This document shows, one piece after another, positions 1 to 7,009 of a stretch of DNA of 49,900 bases. This DNA comes from Enterococcus sp. BWR-S5 (GTDB lineage Bacteria > Bacillota > Bacilli > Lactobacillales > Enterococcaceae), in NCBI RefSeq assembly GCF_016745255.1, contig NZ_JADOEQ010000024.1:1-49900 (forward strand). The letters are read 5' to 3'. A program made the position numbers and the translations under genes. Numbering within the stretch: position 1 is the stretch's first letter; every line of letters starts with the position of its first letter. The notes below the pieces were generated by a model. The model saw only the letters and a program-made list of their open reading frames with translations. It was not told the DNA's origin and did no database searches.

Positions 1-43
1 TAGTGAGGGGTTTCCCCTTGTGAGAGTAGGACGCCGCCGCGCA
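1..43 (+). rRNA. rrf: 5S ribosomal RNA, 3' end only
   Basis: The first 43 bases match the 3' part of a Firmicutes 5S rRNA, including the conserved GTGAGAGTAGGACGCCGCC stretch and a short GC end. The rest of the gene, and presumably the 16S and 23S genes, lies left of the window. It is followed within 5 bases by tRNA-Asn, so the tRNA string is the distal part of an rrn operon. Confidence 0.9.
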
Positions 44-47
44 AAAT

Positions 48-121
48 TCCGGCATAGCTCAGTTGGTAGTAGCGCATGACTGTTAATCATGATGTCGTAG
101 GTTCGAGTCCTACTGCCGGAG
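48..121 (+). tRNA. tRNA-Asn(GTT)
   Basis: Cloverleaf with 7-bp acceptor stem TCCGGCA/TGCCGGA, anticodon GTT at 82-84 and T-loop GTTCGAGTC. CCA is not encoded. First tRNA after the 5S gene. Confidence 0.97.
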
Positions 122-172
122 TTCCTTTATTCAGGAAAGTGTAGAGTAATTAGAGTGCTTCTTTTCAACTCT

Positions 173-261
173 GGAGAGTTGTCCGAGTGGCCGAAGGAGC
201 ATGATTGGAAATCATGTAGACGGCTAACGCTGTCTCAAGGGTTCGAATCCCTTACTCTCCG
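173..261 (+). tRNA. tRNA-Ser(GGA)
   Basis: Acceptor stem GGAGAGT/ACTCTCC, anticodon GGA at 207-209, and the long variable arm of class II serine tRNAs. CCA is not encoded. Confidence 0.96.
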
Positions 262-268
262 TTTTGTT

Positions 269-340
269 GGCCCGTTGGTCAAGTGGTTAAGACACCGCCC
301 TTTCACGGCGGTAACACGGGTTCGAATCCCGTACGGGTCA
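269..340 (+). tRNA. tRNA-Glu(TTC)
   Basis: Acceptor stem GGCCCGT/ACGGGTC, anticodon stem CCGCC/GGCGG with anticodon TTC at 302-304. CCA is not encoded. Confidence 0.97.
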
Positions 341-354
341 TTAGAATATTCGTT

Positions 355-427
355 GGAGGTTTAGCTCAGCTGGGAGAGCACCTGCCTTACAAGCAGGGGG
401 TCAGCGGTTCGATCCCGTTAACCTCCA
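355..427 (+). tRNA. tRNA-Val(TAC)
   Basis: Acceptor stem GGAGGTT/AACCTCC, anticodon TAC at 388-390 and a standard T-loop. CCA is not encoded. Confidence 0.97.
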
Positions 428-432
428 TAACT

Positions 433-505
433 GGTTCCGTGGTGTAGGGGTTAACATGCCTGCCTGTCACGCAGGAGATCGCGGGTTCGATTCCCGTCGG
501 AACCG
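433..505 (+). tRNA. tRNA-Asp(GTC)
   Basis: Acceptor stem GGTTCCG/CGGAACC, anticodon GTC at 466-468, discriminator G. It follows tRNA-Val directly, without the tRNA-Met that sits between them in Bacillus trnD. Confidence 0.97.
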
Positions 506-528
506 TTAGTAACATTATATAATCATTT

Positions 529-601
529 GGCGCAGTAGCTCAGTTGGTAGAGCAACGGATTGAAGCTCCGTGTGTCGGCAGTTCGATTCTGTCTTGCGCC
601 A
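529..601 (+). tRNA. tRNA-Phe(GAA)
   Basis: Acceptor stem GGCGCAG/TTGCGCC with one G-T pair, anticodon GAA at 562-564. The 23-nt AT-rich gap before it is the longest in this part of the string. Confidence 0.97.
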
Positions 602-605
602 TTAT

Positions 606-686
606 GGAGGAATAGCGAAGTGGCTAAACGCGACGGACTGTAAATCCGTTCCTTAGGGTTCAGTGGTTCGAATCCACTTTCCTCCA
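606..686 (+). tRNA. tRNA-Tyr(GTA)
   Basis: Acceptor stem GGAGGAA/TTCCTCC, anticodon GTA at 640-642 and the long variable arm of bacterial tyrosine tRNAs. Confidence 0.97.
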
Positions 687-689
687 TTT

Positions 690-763
690 AGGGGTATAGT
701 TTAAAGGTAGAACAGCGGTCTCCAAAACCGTTAGTGTGGGTTCAATTCCTGCTACCCCTGCCA
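690..763 (+). tRNA. tRNA-Trp(CCA)
   Basis: Acceptor stem AGGGGTA/TACCCCT, anticodon CCA at 722-724, discriminator G at 760. It is the only tRNA of this string whose terminal CCA is encoded (761-763). Confidence 0.96.
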
Positions 764-784
764 TTTTTAATTTAATTGTTTTAT

Positions 785-858
785 GGCGATCGTGGCGAAG
801 TGGTTAACGCACCGGATTGTGGCTCCGGCACTCGCGGGTTCGATTCCCGTCGTTCGCC
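785..858 (+). tRNA. tRNA-His(GTG)
   Basis: The eight-base acceptor arm GGCGATCG pairs with CGTTCGCC, with G785 as the G-1 base typical of histidine tRNAs. Anticodon GTG is at 819-821. One T-T mismatch (T790/T853) lies within the acceptor stem; the remaining seven pairs are intact. Confidence 0.94.
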
Positions 859-886
859 CTTACCTTTGAAAAAAGGTGTAGGTACT

Positions 887-958
887 TGGGGTATAGCCAA
901 GCGGTAAGGCAACGGACTTTGACTCCGTCACTCGTTGGTTCGAATCCAGCTACCCCAG
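887..958 (+). tRNA. tRNA-Gln(TTG)
   Basis: Acceptor stem TGGGGTA/TACCCCA, anticodon TTG at 919-921, discriminator G. Confidence 0.97.
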
Positions 959-967
959 TTTAATTAT

Positions 968-1038
<71 letters not shown>

Positions 1039-1064
1039 TGCAATAATTAAAAACTTTACAACAT

Positions 1065-1148
1065 GCCGGCGTGGCGGAATTGGCAGACGCGCTGGACTCA
1101 AAATCCAGTGCCCGCGAGGGCGTGCCGGTTCGACCCCGGCCGCCGGTA
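1065..1148 (+). tRNA. tRNA-Leu(CAA)
   Basis: Acceptor stem GCCGGCG/CGCCGGT (one G-T pair), anticodon CAA at 1099-1101, long variable arm. Last tRNA of the string, just before the terminator. Confidence 0.97.
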
Positions 1149-1154
1149 TCATTG

Positions 1155-1192
1155 AAGTATCAACGTAAGATATACGTTGATACTTTTTTTTT
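1155..1192 (+). terminator. terminator of the rrn/tRNA operon
   Basis: A 13-bp perfect stem (1155-1167 with 1173-1185, five-base loop) runs into about eight T. It lies seven bases after tRNA-Leu. Confidence 0.93.
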
Positions 1193-1228
1193 ATAATTTT
1201 TTATTGTATTATAAGTAATTATGGTACC

Positions 1229-1257
1229 TTGAATTTGCAAATCATTTACTATAGAAT
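1229..1257 (+). promoter_or_regulatory. sigma-A-type promoter of the B3/B4 gene
   Basis: TTGAAT (1229-1234), 17-base spacer, TAGAAT (1252-1257). Transcription would start near 1264, about 22 bases before the short leader ORF. Confidence 0.65.
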
Positions 1258-1285
1258 TTAGTTAATATACTTTGGAGGTGAAACC

Positions 1286-1333
1286 ATGATTTTTGCTCCT
1301 CTTTGTGAATGTGATGTACCTGTTATCCGTTAA
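1286..1333 (+). CDS. 15-codon leader peptide MIFAPLCECDVPVIR
   Basis: A strong ribosome binding site (GGAGGTG, 1275-1281) is followed at good distance by ATG and a 15-residue reading frame, MIFAPLCECDVPVIR. It ends in TAA 38 bases before the B3/B4 gene. Its last codons and stop form the 5' arm of a stem that covers the ribosome binding site of that gene, so translating it should open the site. The peptide has two cysteines and no run of one amino acid. I see the ORF and its signals directly; a regulatory role is inferred, and a free-acting small peptide cannot be excluded. Confidence 0.55.
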   Translation: MIFAPLCECDVPVIR

Positions 1334-1361
1334 AAAGAAGATTTTTGATAATTAACGGAGG
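1326..1361 (+). promoter_or_regulatory. hairpin sequestering the B3/B4 gene RBS
   Basis: TCCGTTAA (1326-1333, end of the leader ORF) is perfectly complementary to TTAACGGA (1352-1359). The 3' arm overlaps the GGAGG ribosome binding site at 1357-1361. An 8-bp stem would hide the site, and a ribosome at the leader stop codon would melt it. Confidence 0.55.
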
Positions 1362-1371
1362 ATTTTAGATT

Positions 1372-2028
1372 ATGAATATAGTTAAAGAAGATTTTAAGAT
1401 GAAGGAAGCTCAACTTGTCGTAGCGGTTTTTGACTTAAGCAATAGTAAGCATGACAAGAATCTTTGGGAAAATTTCTTGACCCCTATGATTGATGAGATA
1501 AGAAATACGAGCACGTTAGCGGATGTAGCGGATGATGAAAGAATTAAATTGACGAAACTATTCTATAAGAAAAATGGGTTGGATCCCTCGCGATATAGAC
1601 CTTCATCAGATAGCTTATTGAGAAGGGTTATTAAGGAACAAGGATTATACCAGATTAGTACCTTGGTAGATTTGAACAACTATCTTTCGCTAAAGCTGCG
1701 ATTACCGGTTGGCAGCTATGATTTGGCTAAACTGCAAGACAAGGTATCTTATAAAAAAGCAGCTGAAGGTGAGACGTATGAAGGGATTGGAAAAGGGATG
1801 ATTAGTATCGCCAACTTTCCTGTATTATGCGATTCACTTGGTTCTTTTGGCAGTCCAATTTCTGATTCGGTAAGGGCAATGATTTCTCTTAATACAGCAG
1901 AAGCCATGCTTGTCGTTTATAGTTTTGGTGAATCAAGTGATGGGCTGCAAGGAATAAAGAGGGAAGTTGAGCGAGCGGTTAGCAGTATATTTGGGGCAAC
2001 TGAAGTGAAAACAACCATCATAGTATGA
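1372..2028 (+). CDS. B3/B4 (PheRS beta-type) domain protein
   Basis: Protein of 218 residues. The middle and C-terminal part carries the B3/B4 fold signature: the DPSRYRPSSDSLLRR segment near residue 70, then a YQISTLVDLNNYLSLKLRLP segment and a GSYDL turn, as in the B3/B4 domain of phenylalanyl-tRNA synthetase beta chains. In the synthetase this domain hydrolyses mischarged tRNA; free-standing relatives (COG3382) are thought to act in trans or to have other substrates, so editing activity is inferred. The start is ATG at 1372, ten bases after GGAGG. The gene is monocistronic, directly after the tRNA operon, and preceded by its own promoter, a leader ORF and an RBS hairpin. No terminator follows until 2258. 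Confidence 0.8.
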   Translation: MNIVKEDFKMKEAQLVVAVFDLSNSKHDKNLWENFLTPMIDEIRNTSTLADVADDERIKLTKLFYKKNGLDPSRYRPSSDSLLRRVIKEQGLYQISTLVDLNNYLSLKLRLPVGSYDLAKLQDKVSYKKAAEGETYEGIGKGMISIANFPVLCDSLGSFGSPISDSVRAMISLNTAEAMLVVYSFGESSDGLQGIKREVERAVSSIFGATEVKTTIIV

Positions 2029-2145
2029 ATCTTTATGAGACTAGGCTAAAAGTATTTATCTTTAGAAAGATAGCGGATATTTTTCTTATCTATGTCTGGC
2101 AATTCCTTACACATGAAAAGAATAAACCGGAATATAGGAGAATGA

Positions 2146-2283
2146 GTGGCAATAGGTTTAGTAGATTTTGACTTATTTTCTGACTTATCTTCGGTTAAAG
2201 CTTTGGATAAATTATCTGTGATTATTCAGACTGGTCCGTTACAAATGAATAGTCAAGAGAACCAGCACAATTCTTCTAATTAG
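2146..2283 (+). CDS. possible 45-residue protein, unknown
   Basis: The 311-base gap between the B3/B4 gene and the Mga-like remnant holds one short frame: GTG at 2146, six bases after AGGAG, ending in TAG at 2283. The peptide is mildly acidic (starts MAIGLVDFDLFSDL) and has no recognisable domain or membrane segment. Its last codons lie inside the terminator stem, which argues that it could be chance or a decayed gene. I do not recognise it. Apart from this frame and the terminator I see nothing in the gap. Confidence 0.25.
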   Translation: MAIGLVDFDLFSDLSSVKALDKLSVIIQTGPLQMNSQENQHNSSN

Positions 2284-2309
2284 AGGAATTGTGCTGGTTC
2301 TTAGATTTT
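2258..2309 (+). terminator. rho-independent terminator
   Basis: AGAACCAGCACAATTC (2258-2273) pairs with GAATTGTGCTGGTTCT (2286-2301), then a T-rich stretch. It ends transcription from the B3/B4 gene and stands between it and the opposing remnant. Confidence 0.85.
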
Positions 2310-2339
2310 TATAGCTGTATCATTATCAGCCTAATCATG

Positions 2340-2597
2340 TTAATAGCTTTTTAGTTTAATTTTCTCCAGATACTTTTCCTGTATCAGTATCAGCAGGTTT
2401 TTCCAGCCTTCTTCATTATTGACTGCATCTAAATAGAAGACAGTCTTTGAGTCTTCCCCTTGTTCAAGCATGTCGGTAAGAATGATATCTGCCTCTGAAT
2501 AGTTTTCTGTGATAGAGATGTTCTTTTCGTTGTATAAAGCAGCAAGTCGATTATTGATTAAGGAATTTTTTATTTGTAGACAATTCGATAGTAACAA
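2340..2597 (-). pseudogene. C-terminal remnant of an Mga/AtxA-like regulator
   Basis: The frame encodes 85 residues containing RLAALYNEKNISI and SEADIILTD, which resemble the EIIB-like C-terminal domain of Mga/AtxA-type transcription regulators. There is no HTH or PRD domain. Only a TTG can serve as start and no ribosome binding site precedes it; the same frame stays open about 50 bases further upstream before a stop. I therefore read it as the tail of a truncated regulator gene. The family call is from motif resemblance only. It could instead be an unrelated small protein. Confidence 0.4.
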
Positions 2598-2698
2598 AGT
2601 AAGGATAAATGGTTTTATTATCCAATAATAGGGTAAAGAAAAACATGTTTATATTTTTGTTACTAAATGTTTTTATTTGCAGTGAATACGGTATTCTG

Positions 2699-2707
2699 TG
2701 CTATACT
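2699..2707 (+). promoter_or_regulatory. extended -10 promoter of the patatin gene
   Basis: TGC-TATACT (TATACT 2702-2707) is an extended -10 element. It lies 38 bases before the TTG start at 2745, which supports that start over an upstream ATG at 2667 that would lie before the promoter. Confidence 0.6.
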
Positions 2708-2744
2708 TTTATGTATCACTTTATTGGTTTTGAGGAGGGATTTA

Positions 2745-3602
2745 TTGGAAAAAGCAGCGTTGATTTTGGAAGGAGGCGCGTTACGTGTTCTCTTTACTAG
2801 CGGTATATTGGATCGGTTGATTCAGCATGGCATTGAATTTGAGTATGTAAATGGTGTGTCGGGAGGCGCTCTTTGCGGTGTGAATTATTTATCAAAGCAA
2901 TTCGGGCGAACAGCGGAGACGAATCTTCGTTTTTTGCATGATAAACGATATATTGGTATGAGAAATTTGTTTCTCCATGGTGGAATTTTCAATTTTGATT
3001 TTCTCTTTGGACCAATCTCACAGACGTATATCCCTTTTGATTATGACACGTACCTATCTTCTGAGCAGATTTTTGAGGTCATTGCGACAAATTGTCTAAC
3101 AGGACAAAGTGACTATTTCAGAAAGCAGGAGGATAACGATCAGTTTGAGGCAGTCAAGGCATCAGCGAGTATGCCGCTGGTTTCAAAGATTCGGAAGGTA
3201 GAGAAACGTCCTTATCTTGATGGTGGCATCAGCTCCTCTATCCCGTACCAACGAGCGATTGATCTTGGCTATGAAAAAATTGTTGTTATTTTGACACAGG
3301 ACATCGAGTATCAAAAACCGGAAAATAATGCACGAGTGAATCAGTTGGCAACACGGTATTATCGGAAGTATCCGGAATTTGTCAAAGCATTCGTGACACG
3401 CCCTCAGCGATATAACGCAGAGCTGGAAGAAATTGACCGCTTAGAGAAGGATGGCCGCTTGTTCGTTTTCCGACCGGAGCACCCTGTAGATGTGGCGAGA
3501 ATCGAGAAGGATAGAGGCAAGCTCGAGTCCCTATATAACCATGGGATGGCGGTAACAGATAAACAGCTGCAGCGGATGGTTGCCTATTTAAATCAGAAAT
3601 AG
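2745..3602 (+). CDS. patatin-like phospholipase
   Basis: Protein of 285 residues of the patatin/YjjU-YchK type, cytoplasmic serine lipid acylhydrolases with a Ser-Asp dyad. The oxyanion motif EGGALR is at residues 9-14, the nucleophile elbow GVSGG at 37-41 (Ser39), and the catalytic DGG at 159-161. The frame is open further upstream, but TTG at 2745 follows GAGGAGGGA at ideal distance and the promoter at 2699-2707 lies inside the longer version. The gene stands alone between the regulator remnant and a strong terminator at 3633. Natural substrate is unknown; relatives act on membrane lipids or lysophospholipids. Confidence 0.85.
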   Translation: MEKAALILEGGALRVLFTSGILDRLIQHGIEFEYVNGVSGGALCGVNYLSKQFGRTAETNLRFLHDKRYIGMRNLFLHGGIFNFDFLFGPISQTYIPFDYDTYLSSEQIFEVIATNCLTGQSDYFRKQEDNDQFEAVKASASMPLVSKIRKVEKRPYLDGGISSSIPYQRAIDLGYEKIVVILTQDIEYQKPENNARVNQLATRYYRKYPEFVKAFVTRPQRYNAELEEIDRLEKDGRLFVFRPEHPVDVARIEKDRGKLESLYNHGMAVTDKQLQRMVAYLNQK

Positions 3603-3632
3603 AGCCAAAGCAAGTGGTAGAAATACTATAGA

Positions 3633-3680
3633 AGAGGCATCTACTAGCTAATGCTTAGTAGATGCCTCTGTTCTTTTTTT
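3633..3680 (+). terminator. terminator after the patatin gene
   Basis: AGAGGCATCTACTA (3633-3646) pairs with TAGTAGATGCCTCT (3656-3669), then seven T. It may also serve the convergent hydrolase gene. Confidence 0.9.
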
Positions 3681-3698
3681 ATCGAAATATCGCTGATT

Positions 3699-4526
3699 TT
3701 ATTTTGCAAATTTATCTAGTAGTTGGTAATATTTCTCTGGTTCCTCCAGCATTGGATTATGACCACTTTTTGCAAATTTGAAGAGGGTCACATCAGTATC
3801 TGAAATAATCGGTTGCCATAAACTTGTGGGTGCAACTAGAAAATCATAATCACTTAAGAGCAGCAATACTGGTTTGGTGAAGCTATGGATGAACTGTTCC
3901 GTATCAAATGTTGAAAAGGCAGTTCTCCAAAGATAATCAAGAGCTGCCATGTTATTATAGACATCTGTCCATAGATAAGCACCATCAAACGTATAATCAT
4001 AAAAGCTTTGTGCCTGCATACGAATATTCACATGGGAGAATCTATTTTGCGGGTCCTTCTCTATATCTTGTGATAACTTCTCGATTTCGTTCTTGAAATA
4101 CGTCTTGCGGTCTGTAGAAGCATTCTTTTCAAAATAGGTGATGCTTTGTTGCTGCCGCTCATTGGAATTAGTCGGTGCTAAGTTAGACAGGATTAGGCCT
4201 TTCACTCGTTTTGGATATTGTTTGGCATAGCTCATTGCCATGAACCCATGACCGGAATGTCCAAGCAAGTAGAAGGTATCAAATCGATAGAATCTCCTTA
4301 CCTGTTCTATATCTTCAACAACCGATTCCAAGGAATAACTGTTGCTTGTATCTGGCTTTAAAAAGCCTCTATGGTCCATAAAAATTAAGTTCAATTTTTT
4401 ATATTGATTGCTTTGAAAGAGCTTAGGGTAATAAAAGACACTTCCGATAATTAGAATCGGTGGTTTGGCTAAATCTCCTTGCTGAAAAAACTGAATATGA
4501 TAGCCATCTCTGTTAATCGTTTCCAT
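3699..4526 (-). CDS. alpha/beta hydrolase
   Basis: Protein of 275 residues with the alpha/beta-hydrolase fold: oxyanion region PPILIIGSVFY near residue 22, MDHRGF at 50-55, nucleophile elbow GHSGHG (Ser91), acid Asp228 in LSDYDFL, and His256 in KSGHNPMLEEP. No signal peptide, so cytoplasmic. It resembles the proline-iminopeptidase/haloperoxidase branch, but the substrate cannot be told. ATG at 4526 is preceded by a weak GGAAG site. A 15-codon leader ORF and a 9-bp hairpin lie 45-115 bases upstream and may regulate it. It converges on the patatin gene. Confidence 0.85.
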   Translation of the reverse strand: METINRDGYHIQFFQQGDLAKPPILIIGSVFYYPKLFQSNQYKKLNLIFMDHRGFLKPDTSNSYSLESVVEDIEQVRRFYRFDTFYLLGHSGHGFMAMSYAKQYPKRVKGLILSNLAPTNSNERQQQSITYFEKNASTDRKTYFKNEIEKLSQDIEKDPQNRFSHVNIRMQAQSFYDYTFDGAYLWTDVYNNMAALDYLWRTAFSTFDTEQFIHSFTKPVLLLLSDYDFLVAPTSLWQPIISDTDVTLFKFAKSGHNPMLEEPEKYYQLLDKFAK

Positions 4527-4570
4527 TTTGTTTCTTCCATGTAGTAACTATAATTGTATGAATTAATACT

Positions 4571-4606
4571 CTCCATTGAAAAGCTGTAAAACACTAATCA
4601 ATGGAG
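4571..4606 (-). promoter_or_regulatory. leader hairpin before the hydrolase gene
   Basis: CTCCATTGA (4571-4579) and TCAATGGAG (4598-4606) form a perfect 9-bp stem with an 18-base loop. The short leader ORF ends (4594-4596) in the loop, with its preceding codons in the first arm on the minus strand. There is no T-run, so it is not a simple terminator. Confidence 0.45.
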
Positions 4607-4641
4607 TTGCTACATCGGATAAAACACCCAGATAAACCCAT
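4594..4641 (-). CDS. 15-codon leader ORF MGLSGCFIRCSNSID
   Basis: On the minus strand, GAGGTG followed seven bases later by ATG opens a 15-codon frame, MGLSGCFIRCSNSID, ending in TAG. It lies 67 bases before the alpha/beta hydrolase. The last sense codons sit in the 5' arm of a 9-bp hairpin. No known peptide family is recognised. The strong ribosome binding site is the main support. Confidence 0.4.
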   Translation of the reverse strand: MGLSGCFIRCSNSID

Positions 4642-4788
4642 TTGAATCACCTCATTCTGAGTATAAAAGAAAAATAGTGTATTGCACAAATAAAGAAACT
4701 TCGATAGTCAAAAAGGCCAAGAATAAAGGATGGTCCCATCAAAAGAGAGTGACATTAAAGAAAAATTTTCTACCACATATAGGATGAT

Positions 4789-5670
4789 TTATATAGAAAT
4801 ACTCTGAACGACTGCTTTTCTAACTACTTCAACACAGGCAGTGGAAAGAGACAGGAAATTACATTCCTTTTCACCGCTGGCAAGAGCAAAAAGAGTATCT
4901 CCGTCGAATGCAGTATGAACGGGATTGATGGAAAGAGCTAGTCCGTCATGAGCAATATCTGCCAGTTTATTTGCCTGTTCTTTTGTTAGTATCGCATTTG
5001 TTAAAATACAGCCAATCGTGGTGTTTTGTCCGGACATATCATAGGGCGTACTATGCAGCAGCAGCTCCTTTGCTGTCTGATTTTCTGGATGACGAACGCC
5101 AGCTAGCCATTCATTTTTTTCATTATACACATCGCCAAATGCATTCACTGCAATGACAGCGGTGATTTCTACTCCATTACTTAGCTGAAGCGTTGAAAGC
5201 CCTAAACCGCCTTTTGAGGCAAAATCCGGACCTAATACCTTACCTATTGTTGCACCAACTCCCGCACCGATGTTTCCCTGTTGAAGATTATCGCTAAGTG
5301 CGGCTTCACAAGCTTGATAGCCTAGCTGTTTATCCGGAAAGGCAAATTCTTTGTAATCCAAATCGAATAGGACAGCACCTGCGACAATCGGGACACGATG
5401 GTTACCGGCCTGATAGCCAATCCCCTTTTCGCGAAGATAATCCATGACGCCGCAGCTTGCTTCCAGCCCAAAAGCGCTCCCGCCGCTCAGCACAATGGCA
5501 TTTGCCTCTTGGACACTGTTCATAGGTCGCAGTAAATCTGTCTCCCGTGTTCCCGGTGCGGCACCTCGGACAGATACACCACCGACAGCGCCATCAGGAG
5601 CTAAAATAACAGTGACTCCGGTACTTTTTTCTTTATTTTCAGCATGTCCAATCAAAAATTTTTTTGTCAT
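4789..5670 (-). CDS. P1 family (DmpA/NylC-type) self-cleaving peptidase
   Basis: Protein of 293 residues of the P1 peptidase family (DmpA aminopeptidase, NylC nylon-oligomer hydrolase), N-terminal-nucleophile enzymes that cut themselves before the catalytic Thr or Ser. The expected junction is the Asn216-Thr217 bond in GQNTTIGCILTNA. Other family features are TGVTVILAPDGAVGGVSVRG (residues 17-36), LSGGSAFGLEA (61-71) and NIGAGVGATIGK (133-144). No signal peptide. ATG at 5670 follows AAGGA. It is divergent from the LysR gene across 256 bases, a usual place for a LysR target, but no LysR box was identified. The substrate in this organism is unknown. Confidence 0.88.
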   Translation of the reverse strand: MTKKFLIGHAENKEKSTGVTVILAPDGAVGGVSVRGAAPGTRETDLLRPMNSVQEANAIVLSGGSAFGLEASCGVMDYLREKGIGYQAGNHRVPIVAGAVLFDLDYKEFAFPDKQLGYQACEAALSDNLQQGNIGAGVGATIGKVLGPDFASKGGLGLSTLQLSNGVEITAVIAVNAFGDVYNEKNEWLAGVRHPENQTAKELLLHSTPYDMSGQNTTIGCILTNAILTKEQANKLADIAHDGLALSINPVHTAFDGDTLFALASGEKECNFLSLSTACVEVVRKAVVQSISI

Positions 5671-5926
5671 CTATTTATCCTTTCAAAGCTTCCTTATATT
5701 TTTTACTGTATCGTAAGTTAAATTTTAGCCTGATTTGCAGATGAGTTCAATGTTTTCTTTACTAGCTTGCAAACTATCAAGGGCGAGTTTATTAAGAGAA
5801 AATTGAATAGGGGAGCTTGAGGACATTCAGATTGCGTGATTTTAGCTGATGAGAAGGGATTATTGCTTTCTTCGTGTATAATAAGGAAAAGAGGGTGCTA
5901 ATTTTCAAGATTGGAGGAGCTTACTT

Positions 5927-6811
5927 ATGGAACTAAGAGTATTGAGATATTTTTGGACAATTGCTGAAGAAGGAAATATTTCAAGGGCAGCTGAACTTTT
6001 ACATATTACGCAGCCTACGTTGAGTCGGCAATTAATGAATCTTGAAGAGGAGCTGGGTACGCAGCTCTTTATCCGAGAAAAGAAACGTCTGATATTAACA
6101 GAGGCCGGGCTTTATTTGAAAGATCGAGCACAGGAAATTCTTTCTTTAGCAGATAAAACCGAAAAAGAATTTGAAAATCAAAAAAAGCAGCTATTTAGCG
6201 GTGTGATTTCCATTGGCTGTGTGGAAGCAAACAGCTCTGAAGTATTGGCAGGGCTACTGGAAGAGTTTATTTCTGAGTATCCTCAGGTAAGCTTTAATAT
6301 GTTCAGTGGTACAGGCGATGATATTTCTGAGAAGCTGGATAAAGGACTATTGGATATCGGTATCTTACTGGAGCCGGTTCAAACAGATAAATATGAAAGC
6401 ATTTCATTTCCTGATAAGGAGCGTTGGGGCGTATTAGTACAAAAGAATTCCTTTCTTGCGCAGAAAGAGGGGGTTCGTCCAGAGGAATTGTATGGTGTAC
6501 CATTGATGTGTTCTGCCAGACCGGAGGTGCAGCGCTTACTTGAGGAATGGATGAGCGTTCCCATCAATGAGATGAATATTGTCGGCACCTACAATTTAAT
6601 TTTCAATGTCTTTCCATTAGTAGAAAATCAAGTAGGAGCTGCATTGATGATTGAGGGGGCATCGTTGAATTTGAAAAATGAACAAACGCGATTTATCCCC
6701 TTTTTGCCGGAAGTAAGCACAGAGTGTGTCTTCGTCTGGAAAAGACATCGTGTCCTTTCTCCAGTTACCAATGCATTCATAAAGAGAGTTGCTCATGCTT
6801 TCAAGGCATGA
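5927..6811 (+). CDS. LysR-family transcription regulator
   Basis: Protein of 294 residues. The N-terminal winged HTH is classical: LRYFWTIAEEGNISRAAELL, then ITQPTLSRQLMNLEEELGTQLF (residues 4-49). The remainder is the LysR substrate-binding domain (about 90-294), starting GVISIGCVEANSSEVL. ATG at 5927 follows GGAGGAG. It is divergent from the P1 peptidase and upstream of, in the same direction as, the flavodoxin-cupin-CMD-MFS genes, separated from them by a terminator. It probably controls one or both neighbours; the inducer is unknown. Confidence 0.93.
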   Translation: MELRVLRYFWTIAEEGNISRAAELLHITQPTLSRQLMNLEEELGTQLFIREKKRLILTEAGLYLKDRAQEILSLADKTEKEFENQKKQLFSGVISIGCVEANSSEVLAGLLEEFISEYPQVSFNMFSGTGDDISEKLDKGLLDIGILLEPVQTDKYESISFPDKERWGVLVQKNSFLAQKEGVRPEELYGVPLMCSARPEVQRLLEEWMSVPINEMNIVGTYNLIFNVFPLVENQVGAALMIEGASLNLKNEQTRFIPFLPEVSTECVFVWKRHRVLSPVTNAFIKRVAHAFKA

Positions 6812-6848
6812 AACTTCATGTTAATAAGTATTAGACGAATGATAAATC

Positions 6849-6892
6849 AAGCTGTACTATGTAGCTAGACGCGACGTAGTACAGCTTTTTTC
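6849..6892 (+). terminator. terminator after the LysR gene
   Basis: AAGCTGTACTATGT (6849-6862) pairs with ACGTAGTACAGCTT (6874-6887) with one wobble, then six T. Confidence 0.9.
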
Positions 6893-7009
6893 TATTGATA
6901 GCGTATGAACACTAGAAAAAAGCCAGTGCAATCAATCATTATAGAAGCTGTTGAGTTCGTGTTCGTTAGTATCGTGAGCTTATTCAGCTTTTCGAAAGGA
7001 GGGAGAGGA

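Noticed and set aside
155-364. 69-codon frame across tRNA-Ser and tRNA-Glu
   Set aside because: It is fully inside tRNA genes, has no ribosome binding site, and its composition follows the tRNA sequence.
1193-1371. T-box leader upstream of the B3/B4 gene
   Set aside because: No T-box bulge sequence (TGGNACC) or specifier-loop layout could be found; the leader-ORF/hairpin design explains the region better.
2667-2744. N-terminal extension of the patatin protein with a hydrophobic segment
   Set aside because: The extension would look like a membrane helix, but an extended -10 promoter lies inside it and the TTG at 2745 has a much better ribosome binding site.
6905-7009. 35-codon extension of the flavodoxin
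   Set aside because: No ribosome binding site at 6905 and the family begins at the FMN loop just after ATG 7010.
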